Origin: Ochotona curzoniae | Taxonomy: Eukaryota > Chordata > Mammalia > Lagomorpha > Ochotonidae | Assembly (NCBI RefSeq): GCF_017591425.1 | Contig: NW_024465885.1 | Location: 30,698,501-30,762,500, forward strand | Reading direction: 5' to 3' | Length of the DNA stretch: 64,000 nucleotides | Part shown: positions 21,697 through 33,275 of the stretch, one piece after another | How positions within the stretch are numbered: the first letter of the stretch is position 1 | Layout: each line of letters opens with the position of its first letter | The notes under the pieces: model-generated | Database searches by the model: none | Told to the model about the DNA's origin: nothing | The model's input: the letters and a program-made list of their open reading frames with translations, nothing else | Made by a program: the position numbers and the translations under genes

Positions 21697-21942
21697 GTAG
21701 CATGCTATTTAACTTTATTTTGTTTTTAATTAATTTTTTCTTCCTGTTGATCATGTTTTGTGGCTTTTCATTCAAAGGGATGTTACAGTAACTGTGCAAT
21801 GGAGACGATTATATCCAGTAGCATGTTATTTAACTTCATGGCATTGTAAATTTGTATTTTTTTTTCTGTTGTTGCTTTTTTATGGTGGCTTTTCATTTAA
21901 GGGGATGCATAGTAACTGTGTAATGGAAACATTCATATCCAG
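21697..21942 (+). repeat. Tandem duplication of about 123 bp inside the L1
   Basis: Unit 1 (21697-21819) and unit 2 (21820-21942) share the starts TAGCATG(C/T)TATTTAACTT and ends with GTGGCTTTTCATT...AACTGTG(C/T)AATGGA. They differ at many positions, so the duplication is old. The first third of each unit reads like antisense ORF2, the rest like 3' UTR. Confidence 0.75.
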
Positions 21943-22223
21943 ACATGATGATACAATACAGTATGCATCTCTACTTCCAGATCAAAGATGGACTCTCAAT
22001 GAAACTATTAAATATATCTTGACAATAGGATGCTGGATTCTCTGCTATTTTCCATGTCACAATGGCGAGTATGTGTCTATGAAGAACTAAACTATAGTAA
22101 TAATGTAAGGGGATTCGGGAAAGGGAGATTGACTTAGAAAGGGGGTAAGGAAAGTCACCTGGCCTATGGAACTATATCATAGAATAATAATAATTTTAAA
22201 AAGAAGAAAAATTTTACCCAATA

Positions 22224-23661
22224 AACTAATTTTATCAGCTAGAATTTTCAACTTTCATCTTTTGTGCAAATATTGAAAGAAAAAGCTTGGATACATTTAT
22301 TGTACCTCAACATGGCTGCCACAAATAAAACACAGCATCAGAGAGGGCAATAAGCATACAAGCTTAGGGAAGACTATCCTGGCATCTTTTCTGATTTTCT
22401 ATACCCATTATCAAAACCCTGGTTATAAAATATTTAGAGATCTGTATGAAAGATTAACAAAATACATGTTAATATAGTATATATTGTATATTAATAAGTT
22501 ATGAATATTTTTTCCTAAGAACAATTTATCTATTGAAGTTTCTTAGTTATTATTTGGAAATAACATACTTGCTCCTTCAAGAATCAAGGAATAGCAATGC
22601 CAAGGTAAGAACTTCGGTTGCAACAAGAGGCTTTGAGCTCATTTTCCTCTCTTTAACATAACCTCATCAAGTTATGAGAAGAATTGAGGCCATTGTACCT
22701 GTCTCTTCCTACTGCCTGATTAACTGCAGGACATCATATGAATTGAACTTGGAATAGTGCTTACGTTCAAAGAATCTGCCCAGGGAAGGTTCGCATTTCA
22801 TTGGCCTGTTGATTTGCCTGGGAGTTAGGAGGAATGACTCACCTACAGATGACTAGAAAATGCAGAGCAGCATATTTAAATTGGGAGAATTCACTTTCCC
22901 AAGAGATAATATCTTAAAAACTGAAAACCTGGAAATAATTTCAATAGGTTGCATATGAATGCAATAAACTCAGTAACATAATATGAACTCAAAGAAGAAT
23001 TTTGCTTCATTGTGCATGTTTGGAACAAACCATATAAAAAAGGTTTATGGTTCTGATATTTATATATTATTCTGCACCTCAGAAAGGTAATAAAAAAGAT
23101 ATACATCGTGGATGAAATTAAAATACATAGAATAACACACAAAATCAGACTGAAATATAACCTATGCACTATGACTATGTATACATGTGTGCGTGTAGGG
23201 GAGTATGATTTGATTTTACATTACCACACATTGTCTTTATAATAATGTAATTTTTTAAATAAAAAAAAATAAGATGAAGTTCCAATCTAATTGAAATAAC
23301 AAAGAAAAAAATACAAACATAAAGAAAGATTTAAATTATGGAATTCACTGAATTTCACTGAATTCTATGTGAATAATCAAATTTCCAGAACAATGGCCAA
23401 GGCTCAATTTAATTTACCTTTATAAGATAGTACCAGGATATTACCCACAGCAAGTTGATGAAATCATTTGAACATTCAGGATAGTGCTTTAACCAAATAA
23501 ATCAATACACATTACTCTGGAGCAACAAGTTGGATAATGTTCCAAAATAAATTATTCAGATTTACTTACACCAAGGTTTCATGTCAAGTAAATGTAGTAT
23601 GAAGGAAAGGAAAGCACATTTTGAAAAAGCAGGAAAGTACATCAAGCCTTGAAATATGTTA
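22224..23661. other. Single-copy AT-rich stretch
   Basis: No gene or repeat recognised. Confidence 0.4.
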
Positions 23662-23672
23662 AAGGTCTTCTG

Positions 23673-23967
23673 GTCCTGGGGCAATGGCTCAGTGGCTAAA
23701 TCCTCACCTTGCATCTGCAGGCTCATATCCCTGCTGCCAACCTCCCATCCTGCTTATGGCCTTAGACAGCAGTAGAGCATGGGCCAGTGGTAGGACTCTG
23801 CTTCTGCATGACAGAACCAGAAGACTCGTGACCTTGGGCAGGCTTGGCTCTGGACGTCAGGGCCACTTGGAGTGTGAAACAGTGAACGGAACGTCTTCTT
23901 CTCTGTCTCTCCTTCTCTTTGTAAAGTCTGCCTTTCCAATAAAAATAAATAAATCTTTAAAAAAGCG
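23673..23967 (+). mobile_element. C-type SINE with clear TSD
   Basis: Body from GTCCTGGGGCAATGGCTCAG to the tail CTTTCCAATAAAAATAAAT. Exact TSD AAGGTCTTCTG at 23662-23672 and 23968-23978. The middle is shorter than usual. Confidence 0.93.
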
Positions 23968-23978
23968 AAGGTCTTCTG

Positions 23979-24861
23979 CGGTGGACAGACACATGTCCCT
24001 TCAACCCATGTGAAAGGCCCAATAAGCATCTGTTAGTAATGCAGCCCCTTTGAAGTTCTGTCATGCAAAAAAGCAGCTGTAGTGCCCTGCACTGCACAGT
24101 TTGTAACGTCACTCGTAAGCACACTGGTTTTCTTACCTAAAACTAATTGGATGAGACTTTCCGTATCTACTTCTTCATGCCATTAGAAAATGAAGGAATA
24201 TTTATGGTGCCTGCTTAGTGAACATACAGATTTTAAATGACAGAAAATCAATTTAGTGCATGATCTTTATCTCATGTTCAGAAAGAAATAGACTATTAAT
24301 GGATAAGTATTAAATTATGCAACTGGAGCTTGGAATTTATTTTTGTTTCCAAACAATGTTTGCATCTGGTGTTGTAAATCATTAAACATGGCCAGAAGTT
24401 GAGCGTGAGTTTTAAGTAGCAGTGGACATTTATTGCTTGTGTAACGTAAGAGTGAAAATTTTAAAGAACAGGGGAAAAAAGGAGTTTTTTTTTTTTTTCT
24501 AAAAAATGTCAGTCTAAAAAGAATTGGTAGCAAGGATTATCCTTAGCATGCACAAAGAGGGCTTAGTGCAATGCCTGATCTTTAGGCATCATTTGCTAAA
24601 GCTTTCAGTGATTTCCACAACGAAATCGGAGGGAAATGTCCATGGATTGCTCAACTGACGGAAGGATGAAAATGATACACACCCAAATAGGCAAAAAATT
24701 ACCAAACTCTGCACCAGCAGGACCACCTAAATTAAATAGATTTCTTTTTCTTATGGACCATAAAACTGTTTTTTTTTTTTTACCTTATGCTGGTTTTTAA
24801 ACAGTTTTTCATGAATATCTCCTTAATATTCAAATGTAAAAATAAATTGTTCTCATTTCAG
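23979..24861. other. Single-copy stretch before the candidate exon
   Basis: AT-rich, with poly(T) runs at about 24485 and 24770. It ends in a pyrimidine-rich tract and CAG at 24859-24861, a good splice acceptor. Confidence 0.45.
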
Positions 24862-25021
24862 CTCCCAAGCACAATTATTCTTAGAAAAAGATATAGCTGA
24901 TGAAAAAGCCAAGAAGAGTCCATGGTATCAGCCTGTATATTCACAGGGTACCAATCCAGTTACTCAGATACACCAGACAGGAGATCGTCATGGCCTGTCC
25001 ACGTGGGCATCACAGCCCTGA
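24862..25021 (+). CDS. Candidate terminal coding exon of an unidentified gene
   Basis: The segment follows a plausible acceptor (TTCTCATTTCAG ending 24861) and reads open for 52 codons in the phase that borrows two bases from an upstream exon, closing with TGA at 25019-25021. The predicted tail includes KKSPWYQPVYSQG and ends LSTWASQP. Its composition (Trp, Tyr, Pro and Gln in a soluble-looking stretch) is more protein-like than most open frames here, and CpGs are retained in otherwise AT-rich DNA. An AATAAA lies at 25132-25137, about 110 bp past the stop. I do not recognise the protein and no upstream exon is certain, so this may be a real last exon, an alternative last exon, or a coincidence. 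Confidence 0.35.
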
Positions 25022-25131
25022 GATTCACCTCATGAGAGACAGTCATAGCAGGCACTAAAACCGAATTAAGAAGGCTTGCGTTTCCATTTAACGCAATTAT
25101 TTCATACAGGCCCTTTAAGACTTTATAACAC

Positions 25132-25137
25132 AATAAA
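25132..25137 (+). terminator. Possible polyadenylation signal of the candidate exon
   Basis: AATAAA in 'CACAATAAAATTT', about 110 bp downstream of the TGA at 25019. It matters only if the exon is real. Confidence 0.25.
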
Positions 25138-25139
25138 AT

Positions 25140-25699
25140 TTATAATAGATATAGATTTTGATTTTTGAAGAAAATAACTACAGTTCAGTCTGAATTTGGA
25201 ATACAATGAAACTAAGCTTTTTTTGGTTTTATCTATTGCTCTTGTCTGTGTTTATTGCAAAATTAAATAAAATACAATGTCTCAATTATTTTAATGCAGA
25301 ATCCAGTTTTTCAAAGGATAGTCACATCATTCTACAACAGTTTCTCAGCATTTTTTTTCCTCCTGGAAATCTGGACCTTGGTACTCAAACTTGCATAAAA
25401 CCTCTGTTAAAGCTGTAGCATTCTATTTCAACCAATAATAACTTCAATCATATGGAAAAACTATATCCAAAACTCTATGTATATTTTGTGTTGCTGATGT
25501 CACAAAACTGATGTCTATATACTTACTGAATACCACTAACCTACACTTTGAGATTTAAAAAAAGATGAAGTACCAGTTTTACATTTGCCCATCATATTTT
25601 CCTTTACCAGAAAAAAACTTCTGTTCTCTTGTAGTTTACTCTTTCTGTCTACCATCAAGTTAGAGACCTCCAGCTAACATTTCTGGCAGAACAGTCCTT
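25140..25699. other. AT-rich stretch, nothing recognised
   Basis: No repeat or exon supported. Confidence 0.35.
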
Positions 25700-26640
25700 G
25701 GAGTCATCCGCCCTCTGAACTTCTCTTTAAAGTTTTAATATAGCCTTTATTTTGAAAGACAATTTTGCTGGATATAGCATTCTTAGTTAACAGATTGTTT
25801 GTCTCTAACAACTTTGAATATTTAATCCCTTTCTCTTTTGATCTGTGAAGTTTCTGCTGAGAAATCTGCTATTAATCTTACATAAGCTCCGTTGGATGTG
25901 ATGAATCACATTCCCTTGCTGCTTTCAAGATTTTCATTGTCTTTGATTTTGCACTGATTATAACGTAGCTCGTTGTGTTTATCTTTGGATTTATCCTGGA
26001 GTTCTTTGAACCTCTTGAACCTATATGTCCGTTTCTCCCTTCACATTTGATGACCATTCACAATATTCCTCAAATAAGATCTCTGTTACCTTCCTCCTCT
26101 AGAATGTCTACAATACGTATATTGACCCGATAGTATCCAGAACTGTAAGTGCCTGAGATGCTCTTCACTTCTCTTCGTTTTCTTTCTGTTAGCACCTCTG
26201 AACTGATTATTTCGGGAAATCTGTTTTAAGTTCCATGGATTATTTCACGTTCTATCTGATGAAGCTTGTTATTGGAACTGCTGATATATTTTTCCAATTG
26301 ACTATCACACTTTTGCAGCAGAATTTGTTACATTCTTTTGATGTTTTAATTTTATTCATATTTGTTTTTCTGGAAAAAATTGTCTTCTCGATGTCTTATT
26401 TTCATTTTAATAAATGCAAGGATTATTTGTCTATCCTTGCTCTTTTAAACACACTGAATATCTTTCAGGTCATTTAAAAAATATCTTTCAGGTCATAAAA
26501 TTTTTTGTCAGGAAAACTCCAGAGCTGCGTGGTTTTAGAGGTTTGGTTTTTTTTTGTTTGTTTGTGTTTTATTTATTTATTTATTTGGACTTTTTTGTTA
26601 TTCCTTTGATTTTACTGTGATTCCCTGGTTACGGTTTCAA
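25700..26640 (-). mobile_element. Ancient antisense L1 (L1M/HAL1-like ORF1 region)
   Basis: Plus-strand phrases such as 'TTTGCTGGATATAGCATTCT', 'TTCTGCTGAGAAATCTGCTA' and 'TTTGTCAGGAAAACTCCAG' match the antisense of the ORF1 and ORF1-ORF2 region of old mammalian L1M/HAL1 elements. The same region appears in sense at about 21100-21300. Highly diverged, no open frame. A 25-bp tandem repeat (ATATCTTTCAGGTCA twice) lies at about 26457-26498. Confidence 0.65.
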
Positions 26641-27435
26641 ATAAGCTTTCTTAACTTGGGGAGTGGGAAGCAAGCATTAAATAAATTTTTAAAAGCAAGT
26701 ATTTATTTGGGACTTTGCTAAGATTCTGGGACCTTTCAAAAATATCTTGTTGCCTTAGCACACACACACACAGAACTGCCTTTTATTCAGCCAGTTTGCC
26801 TCTATTTTCAGTGATTTCCAAATTCTGGCATCAGTTCTGTCAGTGCTCAAAGTCAGGCAAGACAGACTGTCCTGTGCATTGAACTGCGGTTTGAGTTGTT
26901 CACTCCATTGTTCATTAGCGTGCCTTACAGTAGTGGAACAACCAAGGGCACAAACGATGGGCAAGTTGCTGGAATGTGTTTTCTCTTTGGCTAGAATTCA
27001 TTTTTGGTTTTACAATGACCTGGATGTTACAATTTTTCATTGCCCTCTAAAACTTGTTGGAAATGCGTTCCTGTGCTGATATAATTACTAACTTTCTATC
27101 TCCATGAGAATAGGTAGGCCTGTAGCTCCTCAGTCCTTCGTTCTTCTGATCTTACTCAAGTTAATGTTTTTAATATGAAATTATCACTAGATCAATAGGT
27201 CTACTGAGTAGAAAATATCTAATAGTTTTTTTTTTTCATCCATGTGACAAGAAGTTCCAAGTGGTCAATTTATGGAACAGGCTGTAGTAAAAAAAATGAC
27301 TATGGTCAATTTTACTCACATGAGTATTTTCAGATTTTTGAGTAAAATTGTCATCTATCCCACAAGGTTATGAAAATACAAAACATGATTTTCCTACAGC
27401 ATGTTTTTAAAATCCCCTATGAAAGCACTGATTTT
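26641..27435. other. Single-copy stretch
   Basis: A short (CA)6 lies near 26759. A few CpGs sit around 26880-26960. No gene supported. Confidence 0.35.
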
Positions 27436-27450
27436 AAAAAGTTGATAGCT

Positions 27451-28120
27451 GGGCTCCGTGTGATAGCATAGTGGTTAAAGTCCTTGCCTTGAACGCACCG
27501 GGATCACTTATGGATGCCAGTTTTAATCCCGGCAGCTCCACTTCCCATCCAGCTTCCTATTGGTGGCCTGGGAAAGCAGTGGGGGACGGCCCAAAGCCTT
27601 GGGACTCTGCACCGACGTGGGAGATCTGGAAGAAGCTCTATGCTTCTAGCTTCGGATTGGCTCAGCTCCTGCCACTGCGGCCGCTTGGGGAGTGATCCTT
27701 TGGAAGGAAGATCTTCCTCTCTCTATTTCCTCCTCTCTGTATATCTGCCTTTCTGGTAAAAATAAATGAATCTTTTGGGGCCCGGCGGCATGGCCTAGTG
27801 GCTTAAGTCCTCGCCTTGGGCGCACCCCCGGGATCCCATGTGGGCACCGGTTCTATCCCAGCAGCCCCACTTCCCTTCCAGCTCCCTGCCTGTGGCCCGG
27901 GAAGGCAGTCCAGGACAGCCCAAAGCTTTGGGACCCTGGACCCGTGTGGGAGACCCGGAAGAAGTTCCTGTCTTTGGACTGGCATAGCATTGGCCATTGC
28001 ACTCACTTGGGGAGTGAATCATCGGATGGAAGATCTTCCTCTCTGTCTCTCCTCTCTGTATATCCGCCTTTCCAATAAATATTTAAATCTTTAAAAATAA
28101 ATAAATAAATGAATCTTTTT
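27451..28120 (+). mobile_element. C-type SINE split by a younger SINE in its tail
   Basis: The outer SINE runs from 27451 to about 27776 and resumes as a tail to 28120. Its TSD is AAAAAGTTGATAGCT (27436-27450) against AAAAAGTTGGTAGCT (28121-28135), one difference. A second SINE occupies 27777-28102. Confidence 0.93.
27777..28102 (+). mobile_element. Young full-length C-type SINE nested in another SINE
   Basis: Starts GGGGCCCGGCGGCATGGCCT, with an intact A-box-like TGGCCTAGTGG and ends with CTTTCCAATAAATATTTAAA. An exact 17-bp TSD, AAATAAATGAATCTTTT, flanks it (27760-27776 and 28103-28119). It retains many CpGs. Confidence 0.95.
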
Positions 28121-28135
28121 AAAAAGTTGGTAGCT

Positions 28136-28887
28136 AAATATTATAGATATAGATTATAGATAGAAAACAATTTTCATAAAACAATAAATTATGTTATTAA
28201 GACAATCATTTCTGAGTTGTGTGAAGAAACCATGTCATTGAGAGATGTATATATAAATAAATAAGTCTGAGTTTTTGTTTCATCTGCATTGAGATAAGCA
28301 CCCACTGCTCTACTCTAACAGTTCCATTAGGTTCAAAGGAAGTAGTGTGTGAAATATGTGATAAAGTATGGCAGTGTTTTCTGTCATATTATCTTTAGCA
28401 TTTAACCTCTTTGTTAAATCCCAAGACTTTTTTATGCTAGTCCTCTTAAATCTTGATTCGCAAAATTCTGCAACCTCAAAGAAACCAATGCTTTCTCATC
28501 ACCTGTGATGAAGAAGAATGTTATCATATTAAACTTTTAATTTTATATTTCACAAAGCTTTGGGGGTGATGTAAGCTCTCGGTTAATGACTTTAAGACTG
28601 AAGCAATTAGCAATTGTTAAATTTAGTTTGGTGGACAGTTTTAGAAAAGTGAGACAGGTACTTTCTCTTGGAACAGCGTTATGACACAAACACTATCAAA
28701 CCTATGTTACTGAAGACAAAATCCTATTTTAAAAAGTAAAATCATTTATTCAAATTCCATAAATATACTTAACAGGAAAGAAATATTTTGAATGCTAACG
28801 TCAGTATGTATTTTGATTACATTTGTTTACATACCAAAATTTAAATTTAAATAATTGAATTTTGTATATCGGAGCTATTTCTCATTT
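28136..28887. other. Single-copy AT-rich stretch
   Basis: No gene or repeat recognised. Confidence 0.4.
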
Positions 28888-28899
28888 AAAATATTTCTA

Positions 28900-29238
28900 G
28901 GGCCCGGTGGCATGGTCTAGCAGCTGAAGTCCTCGCATTGGGCGTGCCGGGATTCCATAGGGGCGCCGGTTCTAATCCCGGCAGCTCCACTTCCCATCCA
29001 GCTCTCTGCTTGTGGCCTGGCAAAGCAGTCAAGGACTGTTTTGGCCCAAAGCTTTGGGACCCTGCACCCGTGTGGGATACCCAGCAGAAGTTCCTGGATC
29101 CTGTCTTTGGACCGGCATAGCATCGGCCATTGCACTCACTTGAGGAGTGAATCATCGGATGGAAAATTTTCCTCTCTGTCTCTCCTCCTCTCTGTATATC
29201 AGACTTTCCAATAAATAAATAAACCTTAAAAAATAAAT
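28900..29238 (+). mobile_element. Young full-length C-type SINE
   Basis: Head GGCCCGGTGGCATGGTCTAG, B-box-like GGTTCTAATCC at 28968-28978, tail of AATAAATAAATAAA type. Exact 12-bp TSD AAAATATTTCTA at 28888-28899 and 29239-29250. Confidence 0.95.
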
Positions 29239-29454
29239 AAAATATTTCTAAAATGAGATTTAATTAAACAAACAAAACATGTAAGGCATCATAAATTTAC
29301 ACTTAGAAAAAAGATCACTGTGAAAAATTCAAACTAAGGACTTCAACTAATACTGCAACAGTCAACTTAATCAAATGTTAAAAATAAATACCTATTGTTA
29401 AGCATTATAAATAGGTAATTATGTCCATTAACAAATTTGGGGTTTTTTCAAAGG

Positions 29455-29855
29455 TTTATAGACATGCATATCAATGGAACAGAACAGACATGTCAGAACT
29501 AATCTATACATCTTCAGTGAACTAATTTTGACATGCAGCAATAATCTGCTGATAAAAGCAGGACAGTTTCTTCGACAAACTTTACTGAGAACATAGGATT
29601 TACATGTGCAGAAGTTTAAAGCAATATCCTTATTTTATGCCTTGCACAAAAAAAAATTAATTCAGAATGAATCATGAACCTAAACATATGACCTGATACC
29701 ATCAAAATACTAATGGGCAGCATTGCGGAAAACCTACAAGACATAGCCATACTCAGAAACTTATTGGAAACAACTCCAGATACAGGTAACCAGAGCACAA
29801 GTAGGAATGTTAGATTGTAGCAAGCTAAGTACCCCTTACACAACAAAAACGAGGA
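29455..29855 (+). mobile_element. Ancient L1 ORF2 C-terminal fragment
   Basis: Three-frame reading recalls the region following the reverse transcriptase (INGTEQNRH, then SELILTCSNN), as in the conserved part between RT and the C-terminal domain. Multiple stops and frameshifts; plus orientation. Confidence 0.6.
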
Positions 29856-30228
29856 GTTTGACCCAGTGTCTCAATGGCTAAATCCTCACCCTGCAGGCAC
29901 CGGAATCCCATACTAGTGCTGATTCGTGTCCCAGCTCTTCAACTTCCCATTCACCCCCTGGCCTATGACCTCAGAAAGCAATAGAGAATGGCTCAAATGC
30001 TTGGAGACCTGCACCCACATGGTAAACACAGAAGCTGCATGCTAATGCACATGGAAAGCAGAGAGAGCGATCCCAAGTCCTCGGGCACCTGCACCCATGT
30101 GGGAGATCTGAAAGAAGCTCCAGGCTCCTGGCTTCAGATCAGCCTAGTTCTGGCCTTTGGGGAAATTGGGCAAACAGCAAGTGAAAGAAACTCTCCTTTC
30201 TCTTTCTCTCTCTTTCTCTTTCATAAAA
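29856..30228 (+). mobile_element. C-type SINE with an internal 80-bp duplication
   Basis: The normal head is followed by two versions of the central segment starting at 29973 and 30053 (each has AAAGCA...GACCTGCACCCA or GCACCTGCACCCA). A CT-rich 3' end lies at 30190-30222. Confidence 0.75.
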
Positions 30229-31900
30229 TCATTCAAAAATTTGAGGACATATTCTTTAGGAAAGAAAAGTGTTGTAACAAAAATGCCTGCACAAGAACTC
30301 TTCTCACATGATTGTTCCAAATGAAAGTACCCCACAATTGTTAGTCTAGCTGTTTGACAAAGATAAAAACATTTTGGAAAATGTAAAAAATCAGCACATG
30401 TTGTCAGACAATGTTACATAACGGCTATAACCTATAACTTTATTGGCCCCAAGTAATAAGAGAATAATTCCAGATCAGATTTTAAGTTGATATGAAAGTA
30501 TTTTATTACTTCTTGCATCTTTAATAGTTTACTAAGAGTTTCTACCTATAATAGGAGACATTCAATATTGTCAAACACCTTACCAATACATCTGCCGTAG
30601 GTCTGCCATTCATTACACATTACCATAAAGAAATCAAGATACTCTATGTAAAAATCTGAAAGCAGAGTTAAATCCTCTCCCTGAGACATGGTGTAAGAAT
30701 GTATAGTTATATTAATAAACTAAAAATATAGCAAAATAACCAGATGTATGATCTGTTCTTTTCTCCAGAGCTGACACTGAATAGGAATTATAATAGAAAC
30801 TATTACCTCAAAGGATTATTCTGCACAACTAATACAGATACCTCAGATATATTACAGGTTGTGTTCCAGATGATTACAATAAAAACATGTAATTATAATG
30901 AAACCAGGACATAAGATAAGTCACATGAATATTTGGTTTGCTCATTCATCTAGAATTAGATTTATACTTCACGGCCTCTTAGGATGTGTAAAATACATTA
31001 AACATCATCATGCAATTTTTTATTTAAAAATGCAAATGATCATCTAAGCTGTTGAATCAATAGCACAGATATTGTGGCTTGACATATGGTTGCCATTACC
31101 TTCATTTTTAAAACAAAACAGCACAACCAAATATGATATCTGAGGAGTAAAGTAAAACAAAGCAGTATATTAAAGGGAATAGTACCATGTGATTTTTGTT
31201 TAGAGTACTAAAACATAATTGATCATTTGTGATACTCAGATACTTACCCCTGAATTCTCAGCCTTTGTTTATAAGTTCTTTGGGGAAATTCTTTTATAGG
31301 TATGAAAAATATCAGTGCATTTACATAAAAATGATTTGTAGCAATCGCTGTGCAAATTCAGACTCAAAGTTCTGAGTGAGTTGACTTTACCTTTACTTGG
31401 TCAGGGATATGAATGGGAATGCTCTTCCCAGATTTCTCCTCGCTACCATGATCCTTTGCTTTTCCAGATTTCCACTATTTCATAAAATACCACACCAGTC
31501 ACTCCCCATTCCCATGCCCTCTGATGTCCAAGTGAAGAAGCTTTTAACATAGAAGTCCTAACTTCAAAGTATCTACTCCATATGATTAAGAATAAAATAC
31601 ATAACTTCATATTTTTGGATACATCAACATTTACATTTCCATACAATGAAATACTCATGTACTGGTGTGAAATATAATCAATTTTTCCCTCTAAAGGTTT
31701 AGCACCCCCCATATTGAACACCCTTATTTTCTGTTTTTTGCATGTTTGCTTTCAGTTCTTTGTAATTAGTGTTGCTGCTTCTCTCGTAGAATTTTCCCAT
31801 TATTCGCTGGAGAAGGAAATGTGTGAGAATATCACTTAGCTAATCTGATACAGGATATTCAGACAGATGACTTATAGCAAAACCTACTAAAAAAAAGAAT
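30229..31900. other. Single-copy AT-rich stretch
   Basis: No repeat family or exon supported over 1.7 kb. Confidence 0.4.
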
Positions 31901-31911
31901 TAAAAAAAAAA

Positions 31912-32185
31912 AAGCTGTGGTGCTGCATATTAAGCACTGACTGCAGAACCCATGTGGGTGTTGGTTCAAATCCAGACTGTATCACTTTTTTTCCAGCTCT
32001 GTACTGAATGTACCTAGCAATGGAGCAGAAGTTGGTCCAAGTGCTTGAGCCACTAGATCCAGATGGGGAACTCGTAAGAAACTCCTGGCTCTTGTTATTG
32101 TGATCATCTCCCTCTCTCTCTCTCCCTCTTCTCTCTCTCTCTCTCTCGTTTTCTCTTATTCTGTCTTTCAAATAAATAGTAAATA
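31912..32185 (+). mobile_element. Old C-type SINE
   Basis: The head 'GTGGTGCTGCATATTAAGCA' and a long (CT)n tract before 'TCTGTCTTTCAAATAAATAG' resemble the older, rabbit-like C SINE form. Confidence 0.75.
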
Positions 32186-32286
32186 TATATTTATTTAAAT
32201 AGTAACAATGTTCACAGTAGAAGAGTACAGGTCATAAAGGGCCTAAACCTTTATAGAATACTATACTTTTATGGGCCTAATTTTCT

Positions 32287-32611
32287 GGCATTTTCATTAT
32301 AACTGAATAATGGAGACATCACATACAGATGTGAGGCTATAATACAGTATGCTTCTCTACTTCCAAATCAAAGACGGACTCCCAATGAAACAGTTAAATA
32401 TATCTTAACAATAGAATGCTGGACTTTCGGCCATTGTCTGTACTCACAATGTCAGGATGCACTTCAATAACAGAATGATGAACTGGTGCCTATTGCTGAA
32501 GGAGTAGACTATCATAATGATACAGAGGAAATCTTTGGGGTGTGGTGTGATAGGGAGCGGAAAATGGAAGGCCCACAGCCTGTGGAACCGTCTTGTAAAA
32601 TAATAAAATAC
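32287..32611 (+). mobile_element. L1 3' UTR piece
   Basis: Shares 'CTCTACTTCCAAATCAAAGA' and following text with about 21968-22205, and ends AAATAATAAAATA. 5'-truncated. Confidence 0.85.
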
Positions 32612-32955
32612 GTGTCCGGCATGGTAGCCTAGCAGGTAAAGTGCTCTTCTTGCATGTACCAGGATCAGATATGGGCACTGATTCTAATCTCAGCAGACCT
32701 GCTTCCCATCCAACTCCCTGCCTATGGCCTGAGGAAGCAGTTGACAATGGCCCAAAAATCTTGGGACCCTGCACCCGCATGGGAGACCCAGAAGAGGTTC
32801 CAAGCTCCTGGCTTCTGATCGATTCAGCTCTGGCCGTTTTGGCCACATGGGGAAAGAATCATCTGATGGGAAATTTTTCTCTCTTCTCCTCTCTATATAT
32901 CTGACTTTGCAATAAAAATTTAAAAATGAATCTTTAAAATAAACAAATAAACAAA
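32612..32955 (+). mobile_element. C-type SINE abutting the L1 tail
   Basis: Head 'GTCCGGCATGGTAGCCTAGC', 3' phrase 'ATCTGACTTTGCAATAAAAA'. No separate clear TSD distinguishes it from the L1. Confidence 0.9.
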
Positions 32956-33089
32956 TTTAACAAAGAGTAATATAATGGGCCTAATTTTCTTTCTTAACAT
33001 GATTGGTATTCTTCATGTGCAACATTGCATGTCAAAGCTATATTTTTCATAACAGTATAAAATAGATGTTCCAAGTGTCTAAGGAGTTA

Positions 33090-33275
33090 TTGTGGGCCCA
33101 GTTGATTTCATGGTCTTGAAAAATGCAAGTGAGAGACTTGGATGGAGCTCTGCAACCCTGACCCAACTTTAACTCTTATGGCCATTTAGCAAATAAGGTA
33201 GTGAATAAAAATTCTCTCTCTCTCCTTCTCTCTTTTTATCTCTGTGAAAGTCTTCAAAATAAATAAATAAATATT
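33090..33275 (+). mobile_element. Old C-type SINE remnant
   Basis: A diverged middle and a CT-rich 3' end with 'AAATAAATAAATAAATA'. The head is barely recognisable. Confidence 0.5.

Larger units (their letters stand above)
19366..22208 (+). mobile_element. L1 with 5' UTR and ORF1 but ORF2 deleted
   Basis: The TSD pair (19350-19365 and 22209-22223) bounds a 2.84-kb insertion. Order: 5' UTR (about 19366-20411), ORF1 (20412 onward, frameshifted), the ORF1 3' region and first part of ORF2 (about 21381-21545), then an abrupt junction at a poly(T) run near 21550. It ends in a 3' UTR homologous to those at 32287-32611 and about 50140-50450, with an A-rich tail near 22190-22208. Nearly all of ORF2 (most of the endonuclease, all of the reverse transcriptase) is missing. 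Retention of the 5' end makes simple 5' truncation impossible; internal deletion or RNA splicing before integration is more likely. Confidence 0.85.
32287..32974 (+). mobile_element. L1 3' end joined to a SINE inside one TSD
   Basis: The exact 16-bp repeat ATGGGCCTAATTTTCT at 32271-32286 and 32975-32990 encloses an L1 3' UTR piece (32287 to about 32611) followed directly by a C SINE (about 32612-32955), both in plus orientation. Either the SINE later inserted into the L1 A tail, or both integrated together as one RNA. Confidence 0.82.

Noticed and set aside
27471..28094. Open frames on both strands rich in Pro, Gly and Trp
   Set aside because: They are translations of C-type SINEs; the same peptides recur at 13498, 28886, 32490, 34849, 44272, 52901, 53501 and 55110.
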